In this document: piece after piece, positions 10,630 to 21,542 of the stretch | How positions within the stretch are numbered: the stretch's first letter is position 1 | Layout of the letters: every line of letters starts with the position of its first letter | NCBI GenBank assembly: GCA_977006965.1 | Contig: OZ345373.1 | Span: 1,612,001-1,676,000, forward strand | Source: Phymatolithon calcareum | Taxonomy: Eukaryota > Rhodophyta > Florideophyceae > Hapalidiales | Length of the DNA stretch: 64,000 bases | Reading direction: 5' to 3' | Translations under genes and position numbers: made by a program | The notes under the pieces: generated by a model | Seen by the model: only the letters and a program-made list of their open reading frames with translations | Databases searched by the model: none | What the model was told of the DNA's origin: nothing

Positions 10630-11965
10630 GAAAAAGTCAACACTCAAAGCCGACCTCATCCCGGGATGAGGTCATTCGGGCCCAAATCCGGAGATGAAAA
10701 CCCTCTACTCGGCACACGCTGTACAACAAACCACGCATGCCGTGTTTCACAAACCCCCTATCTTGTTGAAATCGCGCTTGTTTCAGCTTGAAAGTTACAT
10801 GGCCTTTACGAGATCTTTGAGGTACGGCAATCCGAGCACACAGTTTCATTTGGAAGGCTGTGACATTGGAACAATCCCCGAATCCGTATTGGCGAAAGTG
10901 GTGCGAGAGGCGAAAGAGGATGGTGTGCTCATGATGGAGAGTTGTGGCGCCAGGCTGGTTCGAATCAGCAAAACGCTTGTTGTGAAGGCTGGGCTGAAGG
11001 TAAGAGCACAGGAAGCGGCGATTATGAATTTAGTACGCGAAAGAACGTCAATACGCTTGCCGAAGGTGCACCGCATGTTTACTATGCCGATCGATGAACG
11101 GAAGGACGAATTAGACGGCTTCTTGGTGATGGACTTGTGAGCGGCACTCATCTGTTCGACTGTTGGGACGAACTAGCATCTGCGACGAAGTACATGGTGT
11201 ATGGCGAAGTGGCCAGTGCAGTGAAGCAATTGCGATCGATCAAATGTACAAAGTTGGGTCCAATCGGTGGGGGAGCGTATCGTGGTGTAATGTTCACGGA
11301 TTGTGGAGCCAGTCCTTTTGAAAGCGTCACGGAAATGGAAGCTTGGTTTAAGGAGTAGCGTGTGTGGATCATAGACTGGGAATATGCTGGTGCCTTTCCA
11401 GACTATTTTGAAGCTGTCGTTCTACGCATGCACCGCCGTGAGTTCTCTGACGGAGTTCTGCGTTGCTTGGATCTTCAGCCGCCTCTTTCGGACAAAGTGG
11501 AGCACTTGTTACACACCTCGTATGCCATCAGGAATGCACCATTTGCACGAATGGAATTTCCTATCAAATAGAACATCAACCCATGCAGCTATGGAATGTA
11601 TTCGATTTCCTTTGAAGAAGAAATTCTGAACAGCTTTTATGCCAAGTTTTTGTTCTGCTGTCCTGGTTTCTAAATTCACTGAACAAAGAGCCATGTGATG
11701 GCATTTTGGGTAATGGAACACAATGCACTCAGTGTTGATAATAATTAGATTATTTTAATTATTGCCAACACTAAATTTTTGCTTTCTGGCGAGCTGCGAG
11801 CTCGTGAATCTGAGTACTGGAGGCATATCAGAGGACGTTGCAGGCACCAATCGCAAACGAGCTGCGGGCTCAAAGCAGCGGTATCGCCACTCTATTGCCG
11901 CAAGGGAGAACGATCGCTTGCTAGCAACATTAGTATCCGTGCTGATGGGATAAGTAATTTGTTCT
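10630..11965 (+). repeat. Segmental duplication carrying APH-like pseudogene, copy 1
   Basis: From AAAGTCAACACTC (about 10635) to past GCAAGGGAGAACG (about 11910) the sequence aligns with 27570-28950, including upstream and downstream non-coding DNA. The duplicated unit is therefore about 1.3 kb and broader than the gene. A second small coding-looking stretch downstream (about 11795-11950, RKRAAGSKQRYRHS) is shared by both copies. Confidence 0.8.
10799..11571 (+). pseudogene. APH/choline-kinase-fold phosphotransferase-like pseudogene, copy 1
   Basis: The N-lobe begins MAFTRSLRYGNPSTQF and reads ARLVRISKTLVVKAG (Lys of the nucleotide-binding strand) and EAAIMNLVRERTSIRLPKVH, as in fungal-type aminoglycoside phosphotransferase (APH) proteins. 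A stop interrupts it at 11138 (MDL-stop). A new frame carries CWDELASATKYMVYGEVASAVKQL. A further stop at 11358 coincides with a deletion of about 130 bp relative to copy 2; this removes the HLDLWKGN catalytic-loop segment. The last part keeps VWIIDWEYAGAFPDYFE, including the metal-binding Asp. The likely ancestor was a roughly 290-residue kinase-like enzyme of unknown substrate. At least two lesions make this copy non-functional. Confidence 0.75.
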
Positions 11966-14406
11966 CATTGACCGTCCGTCGTTATTGTACATTAGGGATG
12001 GAGGAGGGTATGTACTCGATCAAATGATTTGCATGGAAACAGGATAAGCTTTCACACCGGGTGCAGAAGTTCAAATAGATTCATTCATTGAAACTGCTTT
12101 GCGTAGTAACATGAATCCATGGAACGCCGATACGTTCTTGTGTAGGAGATAGAAGGGCCGGACGTGAGCTGTCAAGCCGATCACAGCCCAGTGTAGTGAA
12201 CAGTGGCAATTCTTCGAGCTCCGGACTCAGTCCGCGAAGTCGTTGAAATCTCAACGGACACAGGGTGAACTCATTTAGATTTATGGCACCGATCACCGGT
12301 CTGCGAACCGGACAAACCTATTGGTTGCTTCAACCGGTGACGGATTGAACCCGCAAAATGCGGGTTCAATCCGTCACCATCCAAATCCGTGCTGTACAGT
12401 AGTGCAGCACAGAGGCATTCGCCTTCTTGGCATTCTTCGGCTCCTATTTCTCCAACATTCCCCACGACGACGACAGCCCTCGAAAAATGGTGCTATCGCC
12501 TATGTCCACGCCTCAGATTCGCTATTCCCTGCCGCCATCGCGCACAATATCAACCTGCAAACTGTCCGCCGGTTGTTAAACCGTCTTCTGCTATGCTTCT
12601 TGCTCCGCGCTGCAGTAATCAGCCCATCCCCTTCCCAACGCAGGACGTATCCGCGGTGCCGGTGCTTGTTTGCATCAGCGCGCGGGATTTCCACGCTCGT
12701 TCTTCGACCGGAGCTCCTCAGTTCCCGCCGCTGTGCTTTGGTCGGGCCCGACCCCGACAGCACAACCGACATGTTGGCCCGTGCGCTGATGAGGGCCAGA
12801 TGTATGTCCTGGGAGTCTACCTCAGCCGCATCGTCCCGCTAGAGATGAATGGCGCACCATTTCTTGACACTGATATTACCGTTCGGGTGTAATATCGTGT
12901 GGAGGACAGCGGCTTTCTGTGCATCCGGAATTGGTCGCTCAGGAGGTCAACAATTTCCACATTGTATTTTTCGTCAAGATTGATGTATTCATTGCCACCA
13001 CTGATATTGCCGAGGAGGCGCGAGCGAGGGAATACGGGTTTGGGCAAAGCTCAGAGGCAGGGAATAATTCGACCAGAATCCAGTCCGATTCGAGCTTCCT
13101 TTGAGTACCGCTGCGTGCTAGTTGATTAATATCAACGCAATTTGTGATCGCGGCGTGATGGTGTCCGTTCGCGAGGTTCGCACCAGCCACGTGTTGAAAA
13201 GAAAATTGGACGACGGTACCGGAGCACTCAACACATCGCCACACAAAGCGCATCACGCTGTCCTGTTCGACGCACAGGCCCGGGTCCATAATCGCTCCTC
13301 TTTTCGCGACGGCTTCGGCGAACGAAAATATCTGCAGTTACATGGCTTGGAATCTCCTTTTCGATGCAAAGCAGTTTGAGCGAAGGCACCAGCCTCTCGG
13401 AATGGTCGTCTGTGCTCGCTAGGCCGGCAACACTGAGCCATCTGTGGTCCCCATACGAAGTTTGCACGCAGACATCGACAGTTGACTGGGCGAACGAGCA
13501 AACGACCATCTTGAATTCCGTTAAGCGCTTTACCGCGAGCGTTGATAACTGTCGGATATTCTGGCATTGGCCGGATGAAGTCGGAATAAGTGTCGCGATT
13601 TGATAGAAACTATTGCGCGAACGTGTGCGTCAGCAAGGTGTACCGGGAACTAATCACTTTCGCGGCGATCGCCGTGCGGTCTGGGACGAATCCGGCCTGG
13701 TTTGTGAGATTGAGAGGTGGAGGGAATCGTGACGGATTGATGACGAATGGCTTGCATGACATGGCTGGTCCTGCGAGGACGATGTGCTTTGCTTCCCTCA
13801 CCCGGTTTTTGAGTTGATTCTGTAACCCTGCGATGCAATTGTACTGCAATGAAAAATGGGGAGGAGCGCAACTGTATCATACGGACGAGTCGCTGTTGAG
13901 GTTCATTGAGGGCGCGAATCACATGGCCGTTTCCTCCGCAAGCATGGCATAGACGGCCAGTTCACCAATTGGCATCCGAAGATGTGGTCATACTTTAGGT
14001 GGAGAAGCAACGATTGCTCCCTTCGCTTCAAAACTGCCTGAAACTTAAAGTTTGGTGAACGCGCCGGGATCCACAATTTCTATCCATTAATTCACCGTTG
14101 ATGCTGGTCAGTGAATGTGGATCAGCGTGGCCGAGATTGGTGTCGTCATCCTTCATGTACGAGCTATGTGTGTGCTTCGTGCCGACGACATCGCCGATAA
14201 GCTCTCGTTTGACGATTCTTAATTCGCTGCCGCTTCGCTTCTTGGTGACCATGGTTATTTGGGATCGTGACGAGCAAGTTTGACGCGTGCAACAACTCAT
14301 TTGAGCAACGTCAGTGGATCGTTTAATTTTCGATCTGCCCATGGCAATTACATTCCTCAGCCGTGACATTTGCAGAGCCCTCCATGAGCAGCTAGACCTA
14401 CGAGAT
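11966..14406. other. Long stretch with no recognised gene
   Basis: About 2.4 kb with many overlapping short ORFs on both strands and none I can assign. GC content is higher than in the flanks. The stretch 12500-12772 (minus) has a weak helix-turn-helix-transposase look (basic, HSRRRFNNRRTVCRL) but too little to name. It may hold a badly decayed DNA transposon. Confidence 0.3.
12336..12378. repeat. Perfect 20-bp-arm hairpin
   Basis: GGTGACGGATTGAACCCGCA, a 3-base AAA spacer, then its exact complement. There is no T-run after it to suggest a polymerase III terminator. Confidence 0.85.
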
Positions 14407-14778
14407 TTAAAGCGTGGTCAGTTTGTCAAGAAACATTCCCTGCCCAAAATGAAAATCCCAAGCCGTTCGAAGATTTTGGTCGTTGGACTGCTCCAGCGCG
14501 ACAACAGAGTGCTTATTATCGGAAATAAGATTGCTGAAGATCTTCGCGACGACATCCGATTTGACCTTCGAGAGCAGTTGCAAAGCGTTGTGCTTGCGCT
14601 CCAATAGGACCATTTCCATGGCAAGTCGCTTCTTGACGTGCAGGGTGCCGAAACTTTTACCCACGACTCGCGCATACTCGCCTCTCTCACCATATTCAAT
14701 GACCGCTGAGACAAGATTTACTCCGCATTGTGTTGTCTTTAACCGTGGCGTCATGTCACAAATCTGGCGCGCGCGCAT
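14407..14778 (-). CDS. Hypothetical protein, 123 aa (unrecognised)
   Basis: An open frame on the minus strand from the ATG at 14778 (MRARQICDMTPRL) to 14407. It has a protein-like composition (alternating hydrophobic and charged residues, few low-complexity runs) but no family I recognise. The frame stays open upstream into the 171-bp repeat region without an ATG, so this may be a 3' exon or the end of a longer decayed gene. Confidence 0.3.
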   Translation of the reverse strand: MRARQICDMTPRLKTTQCGVNLVSAVIEYGERGEYARVVGKSFGTLHVKKRLAMEMVLLERKHNALQLLSKVKSDVVAKIFSNLISDNKHSVVALEQSNDQNLRTAWDFHFGQGMFLDKLTTL

Positions 14779-14826
14779 GTTGAAAAGCTCCAGGCGTGTA
14801 TCATGGTCTTTCACATCAAGCAGTGT

Positions 14827-15345
14827 GGACGACTTACTGGAAGGCAGTGACGGTAGGTGAAACGCGCGGAAGTTTGAACTTGCGGCGAGAGAGAAGTAAG
14901 ATGAATGTGAATAATGCAGGGCTATCGCTTTGCGAGAAGCGAAGTGATTGACGAGGGCTGATGTCAACTGTGTTGTTTAGGGCTTTTCTTTCAAGTGTTG
15001 ACGAGTTGCTAGGTGGAAACGACGGCAGTTCAGGCGTGCGGGGACTTGAGTTCGGGTGAACGAAAAATGAGATCCGTGCGAATATTGCGAAGCTATCGCA
15101 TTGCGAGAGGCAAAGTGAGTTGCGAGCGTTGACCGCAAGTGCGTTTGTTTGGGGCTTTTCCGTCAAGTGTGGACGAGTTTCTAGGTAGCAGCGACGGGAG
15201 TTCAGGCGTGCGGTGGCTTGAGCTTGAGCGAACGAGAAGTGAGACGCGTAGGAATATCGCGCGGCTATCACATTGCGAGAAGCGAAGTGAGTGACGAGTG
15301 CTGACGTCAACTGTGTTTGTTTGCTGGCGGCGGAGAAGATCATCC
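14827..15345. repeat. Three-copy tandem repeat, period about 171 bp
   Basis: Anchors such as GTGGACGA-TT-CT-G and TTCAGGCGTGCGG recur at about 14827, 14998 and 15169. The same segment containing TATCGCATTGCGAGAGG-like sequence is found in each unit. Copies have diverged by perhaps 15-25% by eye. The period is a multiple of three, so one minus-strand frame remains open across the array. Confidence 0.8.
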
Positions 15346-15973
15346 TGGAGCTGGTGCGGTATAGCCAATGGTGTCTTGTTTTGATGCTGACGTGTAGCGC
15401 GATGAACTGAGAGCCAGGACATTGGAGTTTTCGTTGACAAATTCAAACAACAGGCAACTTTCCACAGGCTCGTAGGTCAAAGAAAATAAGTAAGAGCAGG
15501 TAAGAGCAGTCAATAAGTCAATGAATGCGTCGAGCAACTCTCCAGGATGGCAAACACCTCTTTGGCGCACGTCGCACAGACGTAATACTGGTCCTGCACT
15601 AAACGATACGGCAATGCTGGGTACATGTCACCCCGTTGCCGGTCGTGATTGTCTCGGAAGCGTAACAACGGTGGTTTGATGGATTCATTTTTCATTCCTT
15701 ATAGCAAATTTGTACAACATTCTGCAAAGAATCACTTGTGCATCGGACGAACTGGAAAATTAAGTTCTCTCTACAGCAAGTGCACACTATTCCCTGATAT
15801 AATGTATCCATCAATTGGAAGACTTAATAAAAGCTGCGACACATAAAGCGGAGCGGGGAACGTCCAACTGCCTTCTGCTGCACATAATTAGTAGTCCTGC
15901 TGCCCGCCAACCCGGAATGAGTGTCAATTTTCTTTATTTCTTCCAATGTTAAGACCACAATTGCACTATTGAT
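15346..15973. other. Intergenic downstream of the Sel1 gene
   Basis: About 630 bp with no recognisable gene. It includes the presumed 3' UTR of the minus-strand gene that ends at 15974. Confidence 0.35.
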
Positions 15974-18900
15974 TTAAGAATTCACTCCAAGCACTGACAT
16001 TTGAGTTTCAGAACGAGCGCTCTGTAGGAGCTGTTCTGCTCGAACGGGATCAGCAGCAACTCCGTCCGCACCATCTCGCAGTAATTTCGACAAGCTGTAC
16101 ATTGCCGCCCCACGAGTCCGCAATTTCACTCTGCGACCAGGCTGTGCTGGCAAACCCTCAACGCCAGAGTTGAGCAAATGCCGTATATAGAAAAAAGAAA
16201 TCCCGCTACCGGCTTCGTTCATAGCAGGCGTGTAGAGCTCCTGTGCACGAACCGGTTCTTTCGATACGCCGTTCGCGCCAAAGTGCAGTAAGAGTGCAAG
16301 GCTGTACATTGCATCTGCGGATCCAGTACTTTCGATCACACTCGTGTACAGCTCGAGAGCACGAGAAGCGTCAGCCTCCAGGGCGTTAGTGCCATGATGA
16401 AGCAGCTCAGCAAATTGATCCTTTGCACGTACATAATCGTCCTTCTCGATGGCTCGGTTGTACAGCTCTGCTGCACGATGCGGGTTTGCCGGAACGCCTT
16501 CAGCGCCCTCTTCGAGCATGATTCCGAGGTTGACCATGGCATCCACATCATCGCCCTCCTCGATGGCGCCATTGTACAGCTCTGCTGCACGATGCGGGTT
16601 TGCCGCAACCCCTTCTGCGCCCGTTGTGAGCATCTTTGCGAGGTTGAACATGGCCGGCACAAGGTCGCCCTCCTCGATGGCGCGATTGTACAGCTCTGCT
16701 GCACGATGCGGGTTTGCCGCAACCCCTTCCGCGCCATCTTCAAGCAAGTTTGCGAGGTTGAACATGGCCCACACATGGTCGCCCTCCTCGATGGCGCGAT
16801 TGTACAGCTCTGCTGCACGATACGCATTTGCCGCAACCCCTTCCGCGCCATCTTCAAGCAAGTTTGCGAGGTTGTTCATGGCCCGCACATCGTCGCCCTC
16901 CTCGATGGCGCGGTTGTACAGCTCCGCAGCACGATGCGCGTTTGCCGCAACCCCTTCTGCGCCCGTTTGCAGCAAGAGTGCGAGTTTGCTCATGGCCCAC
17001 ACATGGTCGCCCTCCTCGATGGCGCGGTTGTACAGCTCCGCAGCACGATGCGCGTTTGCCGCAACCCCTTCTGCGCCCTCTTCCAGCAAGATTGCGAGGC
17101 TGTACATGGCCCACACATGGTCGCCCTCCTCGATGGCGCGGTTGTACAGCCCCGCAGCACCATGCGCGTTTGCCGGAACCCCTTCTGCGCCCTTCAAGAG
17201 CAAGTTTGCGAGGTTGTTCATGGCCCACACATGGTTGCCCTCCTCGATGGCGCGGTTATACAGCTCGGCAGCACGATGTTGGTGTCTGCTCCCAACTGTG
17301 TTCATCTGGTCGCGCAAGTTGTCCACATGTGCCATCACATTTTCATTCCATGCAATCGCTATGGCTAATCCTTCTTCCGCGGACAAGTCCAATGTGTTCT
17401 CCAGTGCCTCGCTGCACGCAAAATTATAATCGCCTTTTGATATCTTACTGAAGTGCACAATAGAGCGTGCAAGAGCCGCAACAGCCCCCTTTCTTCTGCC
17501 GACCTTTAGAAATGAGGACAAGACGATACAAAACTCGGCGTAAGCCACTGCAACGGATGCCTCGTACATTGATTCATTGAGCACATATTCAAACTGCTCC
17601 TCAATGAGAGCCACCCATTTCTCGTCTCTAAATTGGTTTCTCATCGACCTCAGGGAGGCACCTTGCAATTTGCCCGCATTTCGAGGCACATAGAACCCTT
17701 CGATTAGCGTCACAGCGTCCTGCGCTGCTTTTCTGCTCGGACCTCCTTGAAATAGAATCTGAAGCGCCTTTCCGAGCGCATCACCATCTCCCATTGCCGT
17801 CACCGCAACTTCATATAGCGTCAGTGCTACATCTAGATCTTCTTTCCTTCCAGATTCCATAAGACGGTCTGCACGGATTCGAATATCTTCAACTCTCAAC
17901 GGTGATCTGTTTGTCGCTTCTTCGCCTTCGCTAAAGCCACGCACAACCTCCACGACAATGAGGGACGCATGTTTCAGACACTTCTTGTCCGCATCAGCGT
18001 ATGAAACCGGTGCAGATATCCGAGTTGGGAAATCAAAAGTGGTCGTTGTGCCACGAAGAATTTCTGCTTCAACTTTGATGAGCTCGGAGTTCTGTACCTT
18101 CATAATAAATCCTCCGCTTGTCATCTCATACATGGATATATCTGATCGTGTCGGTAACCATCCATCCCATATCCTCATGCTTCCTGTTCCCGCTTTAGAT
18201 GCATCGAACAACGATACCCCAGATGAAATTCTTCTTCTCGTCCGGCAAACTGACCACGAAGCACGCCCAATTTCCGCTTTTGACTTTTCCGCTCCCGCCA
18301 GTCGACCTCCAAACGCATCACGCCACGCTTCCCACGAAAATCTCTCGCTAGTCGATTCGCCAACACGCAGCTTTGCATTAATTGATACCGCGGACCCGTT
18401 GTCTTGTCTCGAAAATCTTATCACAACTTGTACATCTTGCGGGCCGCATACAGCTCGGAACACAGCTTCATACTTTTCAATATTGAAGTATGCCGCATCA
18501 ATACTCTTGGCGTCAACCACGATAACACACGTTCCCCGTTGTCTAGAAACACCTTCCCATCCATCTTCCCCACTCCAGTCACGTACGTCAGCGCATATTG
18601 CCGGAAATGATAGCACGCAAAGCATCATAGCCTCCATTTGACTGGGCGATATCCCCTCTCGTGGTAGTCCTTCTTGCAAATGATTTTGAACCTCCCACAG
18701 CAACCGCATATGCACAAACCGTTCTTCCACATATTTCTTGCCTTCAAGGCTCACAAGTAGCTGCTGCAAGTCATTACTGGCGCAGAATTCAATGCCATTT
18801 GATTCGCCGATTTCCGGTTCCCAGGCAATGGCAGCTGCATTTTCGTTGCGTTCAGCCCACGACGCTAAAGAACTCCGCAGATTTTCCATACTGCAACCCA

Positions 18901-20653
18901 TGAATGACATAGACTTGTCAAAGTGCCAAAACTTCGGCTCTACAACTGTAAGCTGCAACAGGAATCTTTGTCTTTCCAAATCTTCGTTTTCCTTCCACAC
19001 GTTTTCCGTCGCAAATCGTGCATTAGAAACAGCTTCAACTTCGTCCGCTTCCTCCTGTACCTCCTCTGTATCCCTTGGACAATCCACATGCTCTACCATA
19101 CATTTCTTCTTCACACTGGGTATCTTTGATTCCACATACGCTGCCTGTTCTCCCACGCACAGTGCCATCCAATTGTCAATATGTGCGCTGACCTCGGAGA
19201 CCTGCCTGTTCCCCCACAGAACACGTCCAATTGTGTTTCGCAACAACGGTCCCGACAGCACGTCATAAAAGGCTTGTGCACCACGAGCAAATCCAAGCTG
19301 ACTGGCCAAGTTCTCTGCAGGCACACCCACTTCATCGTCACGATCACCCTCGTCATCTATACTTCCATTGTCCTGTTTGTTCACAACGCTCCTGCTCCAT
19401 CGACCCACATTTAGGAATATCGCCAGCCATTCCAGTTCCGCCACTCCGAAATCAATCGCTTTCTCTCCGATATTGGCCGGCATATCATCTCGTGCACGAA
19501 CGAGCTTCCCCGCAAACTTTTGATAACTGTAGTGTGGACAACCCTCCCGATCTGTTTCTGCAAGCTTATGAGGCGTATCGAATGGAAGACCTTTTCCGCT
19601 CAAGCACGCATGTCTGAAGAACTCCTTCTTGTTGAACGTGCCTTTGCATAGCATGGGATAGCTGTCCCATTCTTCGAAGCTCAAGAAACTATGACCAGCA
19701 TCTCGGTCAACATCTTCATCGCTTTCACCATCGACGCTCACACCATTTTCTTCCCTCGCTTTTCCAGTCTTCCGAGAGTGAAGAGCAGCACTCATAAGCA
19801 CTTCTGTTGCAAACCCATCTCGAACATTCTCGTAGCTCGCCCCATCATTGTCCTGTGATTCTCCACTGTGCGCTTTCTTCATGTCCGACAACCATTCAGG
19901 TAAGGCGTTTGCAACGAGAACAGTGGCCCAACGAAGCCAAATCTCCTCCGCCTCTTTGGGTTCCATATGGAGTCCCCGACCAGCGCGAGACTTGGAGCGC
20001 GCTTTTACGATCGACCACAAAATTAGAGGCACGAGTACAGCACTTCGCAACGTGTACCAAATTTGATACCCGATTCGCTTCAGGAAGGGACTTGTTTCAA
20101 GCTCCTTTCTCTCCGCAATTGAAAGATATCGAAGGCGGCATCGCACCTCGCCTTCCGTAAGCCTGTTATCGATTATTAAATCGTTAACTTCCACTTCATC
20201 AGCTTCTTCGTTAATTCGCTTCATCAACGAGTCTTCATCCGAGCCGCCCCCATCATCGCCTTTGTCGTCCTGCTTCATCCCGTACCCGAGTGACATCATG
20301 GACTCCCGCGACTCTACAAACCATTCCTTGAATATCTGCAGCTGCCAAAGGCCCCAGATCGTCCGCGACATGTGAAGAAGTGCAAACATGAGTGCCACAA
20401 GACCTGCATTCATCTCGTTATAGTCGCCGGTCTTGTACTGGAAGAACATGTAGACAGGCATGTACAGCATCGGTAAAGTCACAGCGCGGAGGTGGCCAAT
20501 ACCCCGTTTGCGTGTATCGCCAATAGACTTCCAAGACGAAGATATGAAGTCGTTTGCCATTAGCGCACTCCAGATCGCTATTACCAGCACGTAGGCGACA
20601 AACGAGAACCAGTAATTCCCCGTTACATTCTTGAAGAACTCCGTCCCGGCCAT
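15974..20653 (-). CDS. Large membrane protein with C-terminal Sel1-like repeats, 1559 aa
   Basis: A single uninterrupted frame. The frame opens slightly upstream at a TTG, but the first ATG (20653, MAGTEFFKN, context GCGATGG) is the natural start. Residues 14-33 (YWFSFVAYVLVIAIWSALMA) form a membrane segment, with further candidates around LPMLYMPVYMFF, LVALMFALLHM and LVPLILWSIV within the first 230 residues. An acidic linker and a long soluble middle of no known family follow. From about residue 1125 there are about eleven Sel1-like repeats of 38 residues (xRAAELYNRAIEEGD-x-x-AM-x-LA-x-LL-x-x-GAEGV-A-A). These form helix-turn-helix solenoids that usually mediate protein contacts, often in secretory-pathway quality control. 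The central seven repeats are almost identical. A membrane-anchored scaffold is the inference; no catalytic domain is visible. Confidence 0.88.
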   Translation of the reverse strand: MAGTEFFKNVTGNYWFSFVAYVLVIAIWSALMANDFISSSWKSIGDTRKRGIGHLRAVTLPMLYMPVYMFFQYKTGDYNEMNAGLVALMFALLHMSRTIWGLWQLQIFKEWFVESRESMMSLGYGMKQDDKGDDGGGSDEDSLMKRINEEADEVEVNDLIIDNRLTEGEVRCRLRYLSIAERKELETSPFLKRIGYQIWYTLRSAVLVPLILWSIVKARSKSRAGRGLHMEPKEAEEIWLRWATVLVANALPEWLSDMKKAHSGESQDNDGASYENVRDGFATEVLMSAALHSRKTGKAREENGVSVDGESDEDVDRDAGHSFLSFEEWDSYPMLCKGTFNKKEFFRHACLSGKGLPFDTPHKLAETDREGCPHYSYQKFAGKLVRARDDMPANIGEKAIDFGVAELEWLAIFLNVGRWSRSVVNKQDNGSIDDEGDRDDEVGVPAENLASQLGFARGAQAFYDVLSGPLLRNTIGRVLWGNRQVSEVSAHIDNWMALCVGEQAAYVESKIPSVKKKCMVEHVDCPRDTEEVQEEADEVEAVSNARFATENVWKENEDLERQRFLLQLTVVEPKFWHFDKSMSFMGCSMENLRSSLASWAERNENAAAIAWEPEIGESNGIEFCASNDLQQLLVSLEGKKYVEERFVHMRLLWEVQNHLQEGLPREGISPSQMEAMMLCVLSFPAICADVRDWSGEDGWEGVSRQRGTCVIVVDAKSIDAAYFNIEKYEAVFRAVCGPQDVQVVIRFSRQDNGSAVSINAKLRVGESTSERFSWEAWRDAFGGRLAGAEKSKAEIGRASWSVCRTRRRISSGVSLFDASKAGTGSMRIWDGWLPTRSDISMYEMTSGGFIMKVQNSELIKVEAEILRGTTTTFDFPTRISAPVSYADADKKCLKHASLIVVEVVRGFSEGEEATNRSPLRVEDIRIRADRLMESGRKEDLDVALTLYEVAVTAMGDGDALGKALQILFQGGPSRKAAQDAVTLIEGFYVPRNAGKLQGASLRSMRNQFRDEKWVALIEEQFEYVLNESMYEASVAVAYAEFCIVLSSFLKVGRRKGAVAALARSIVHFSKISKGDYNFACSEALENTLDLSAEEGLAIAIAWNENVMAHVDNLRDQMNTVGSRHQHRAAELYNRAIEEGNHVWAMNNLANLLLKGAEGVPANAHGAAGLYNRAIEEGDHVWAMYSLAILLEEGAEGVAANAHRAAELYNRAIEEGDHVWAMSKLALLLQTGAEGVAANAHRAAELYNRAIEEGDDVRAMNNLANLLEDGAEGVAANAYRAAELYNRAIEEGDHVWAMFNLANLLEDGAEGVAANPHRAAELYNRAIEEGDLVPAMFNLAKMLTTGAEGVAANPHRAAELYNGAIEEGDDVDAMVNLGIMLEEGAEGVPANPHRAAELYNRAIEKDDYVRAKDQFAELLHHGTNALEADASRALELYTSVIESTGSADAMYSLALLLHFGANGVSKEPVRAQELYTPAMNEAGSGISFFYIRHLLNSGVEGLPAQPGRRVKLRTRGAAMYSLSKLLRDGADGVAADPVRAEQLLQSARSETQMSVLGVNS
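16440..17280 (-). repeat. Homogenised 114-bp repeats inside the Sel1 gene
   Basis: The 114-bp coding unit (38 codons) recurs at least seven times with very high nucleotide identity, for example the segment TCGATGGCGCGGTTGTACAG on the plus strand. Outer repeats (16000-16430) are more divergent. The pattern indicates recent unit expansion or gene conversion in the centre of the array. Confidence 0.9.
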
Positions 20654-20936
20654 CGCTTGTGGTGTTGGCGAGCCTACGCAATAAATTCGGAGTGTCGTAA
20701 GCAAGTTTGAACTCTGCAGCTATCCCGAGGAACGTTTTGAGTTGCACAGATTGCCGCCCCTGCTCTCTCGGATGATCCAGCTGCAGCCGAGATCACCAAA
20801 CGCGTAAATTATATGATACAGAATTCTGATCATGGTTGTGCGTTTATCATACACTTTCCTAGGCAAGTGGGCCAATAAAGGAAGAGAGAATGACAGTTGT
20901 TGACCTTTCATATTGCGTGGGCAGGGCTTCTGTTGC

Positions 20937-21002
20937 GAGATTCCACTGGTGGGACGAAAAATGGTCTTATGGGACCATTTTCGGTCTCATCAATGGAATC
21001 TC
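20937..21002. repeat. Imperfect hairpin with 30-bp arms
   Basis: The left arm GAGATTCCAC...AAAAATGGTC pairs with GACCATTTTCG...GGAATCTC around a 6-nt loop, with a few mismatches. It directly abuts a second hairpin. Confidence 0.7.
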
Positions 21003-21054
21003 GGTGCGAACATATCGTCCTTGAATTATAATTCACGGACCGTATGTTCGCACC
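21003..21054. repeat. Hairpin with 18-bp arms
   Basis: GGTGCGAACATA-xx-GTCC pairs with GGAC-xx-TATGTTCGCACC. It lies immediately after the preceding hairpin, upstream of the Sel1 gene start, in the divergent intergenic region. Confidence 0.75.
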
Positions 21055-21542
21055 GGGGGGGTTGCGGGAAAATGCGTAATCAGTAGATTCCTTCTCATTC
21101 CAAAAATAAGTGCAATTATTTGTTTGTATCATATTGTAAGCCGGCTGTCATGCTGATGTGCAGTTCATGTGTAAACTACAGACATCTTTCATACGTACTT
21201 CAGGGTGACAAATAACTTGTTGGTCGCTGACTGGTCGAAAGATTTTAAATCTGACAGAGGCACGTAACATGAATTCAAACGCAGATTCTTTTCAGACGGA
21301 GTATGATACTGCACGAGGGGAAATTTTGTGTGTTTTATTTTAGAAGCCCGCAACGCCCGCACACACCAACACCAGAGCAGCTTCGCATTTGCTGTACAAG
21401 AACCCTTCCGGGGAAGACTAACATTACAACGTATCAAATCCATCATCACACCATCATCTCCTCTTTCATCTCGACTTCTAGCATCATTAATTTGTCCATC
21501 GCTTGTTTCACTTCCTCTTCTGCTCTGTCATCCATCTGTGGT

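Noticed and set aside
12336-12378. tRNA gene, because of the GGTTCAATCC-like string
   Set aside because: The string is part of a perfect hairpin; no acceptor, D or anticodon arms can be drawn.
12500-12772. Possible helix-turn-helix transposase N-terminus
   Set aside because: The resemblance is limited to a basic stretch; no DDE/D motif, TIR or continuous frame supports it.
14827-15345. Centromeric satellite, suggested by the 171-bp period
   Set aside because: Only three diverged copies; the coincidence with known satellite lengths is not evidence.
16394-17451. Open frames of 200-330 codons on the plus strand across the Sel1 repeats
   Set aside because: The 114-bp period keeps all frames open; these are shadows of the minus-strand Sel1 gene.
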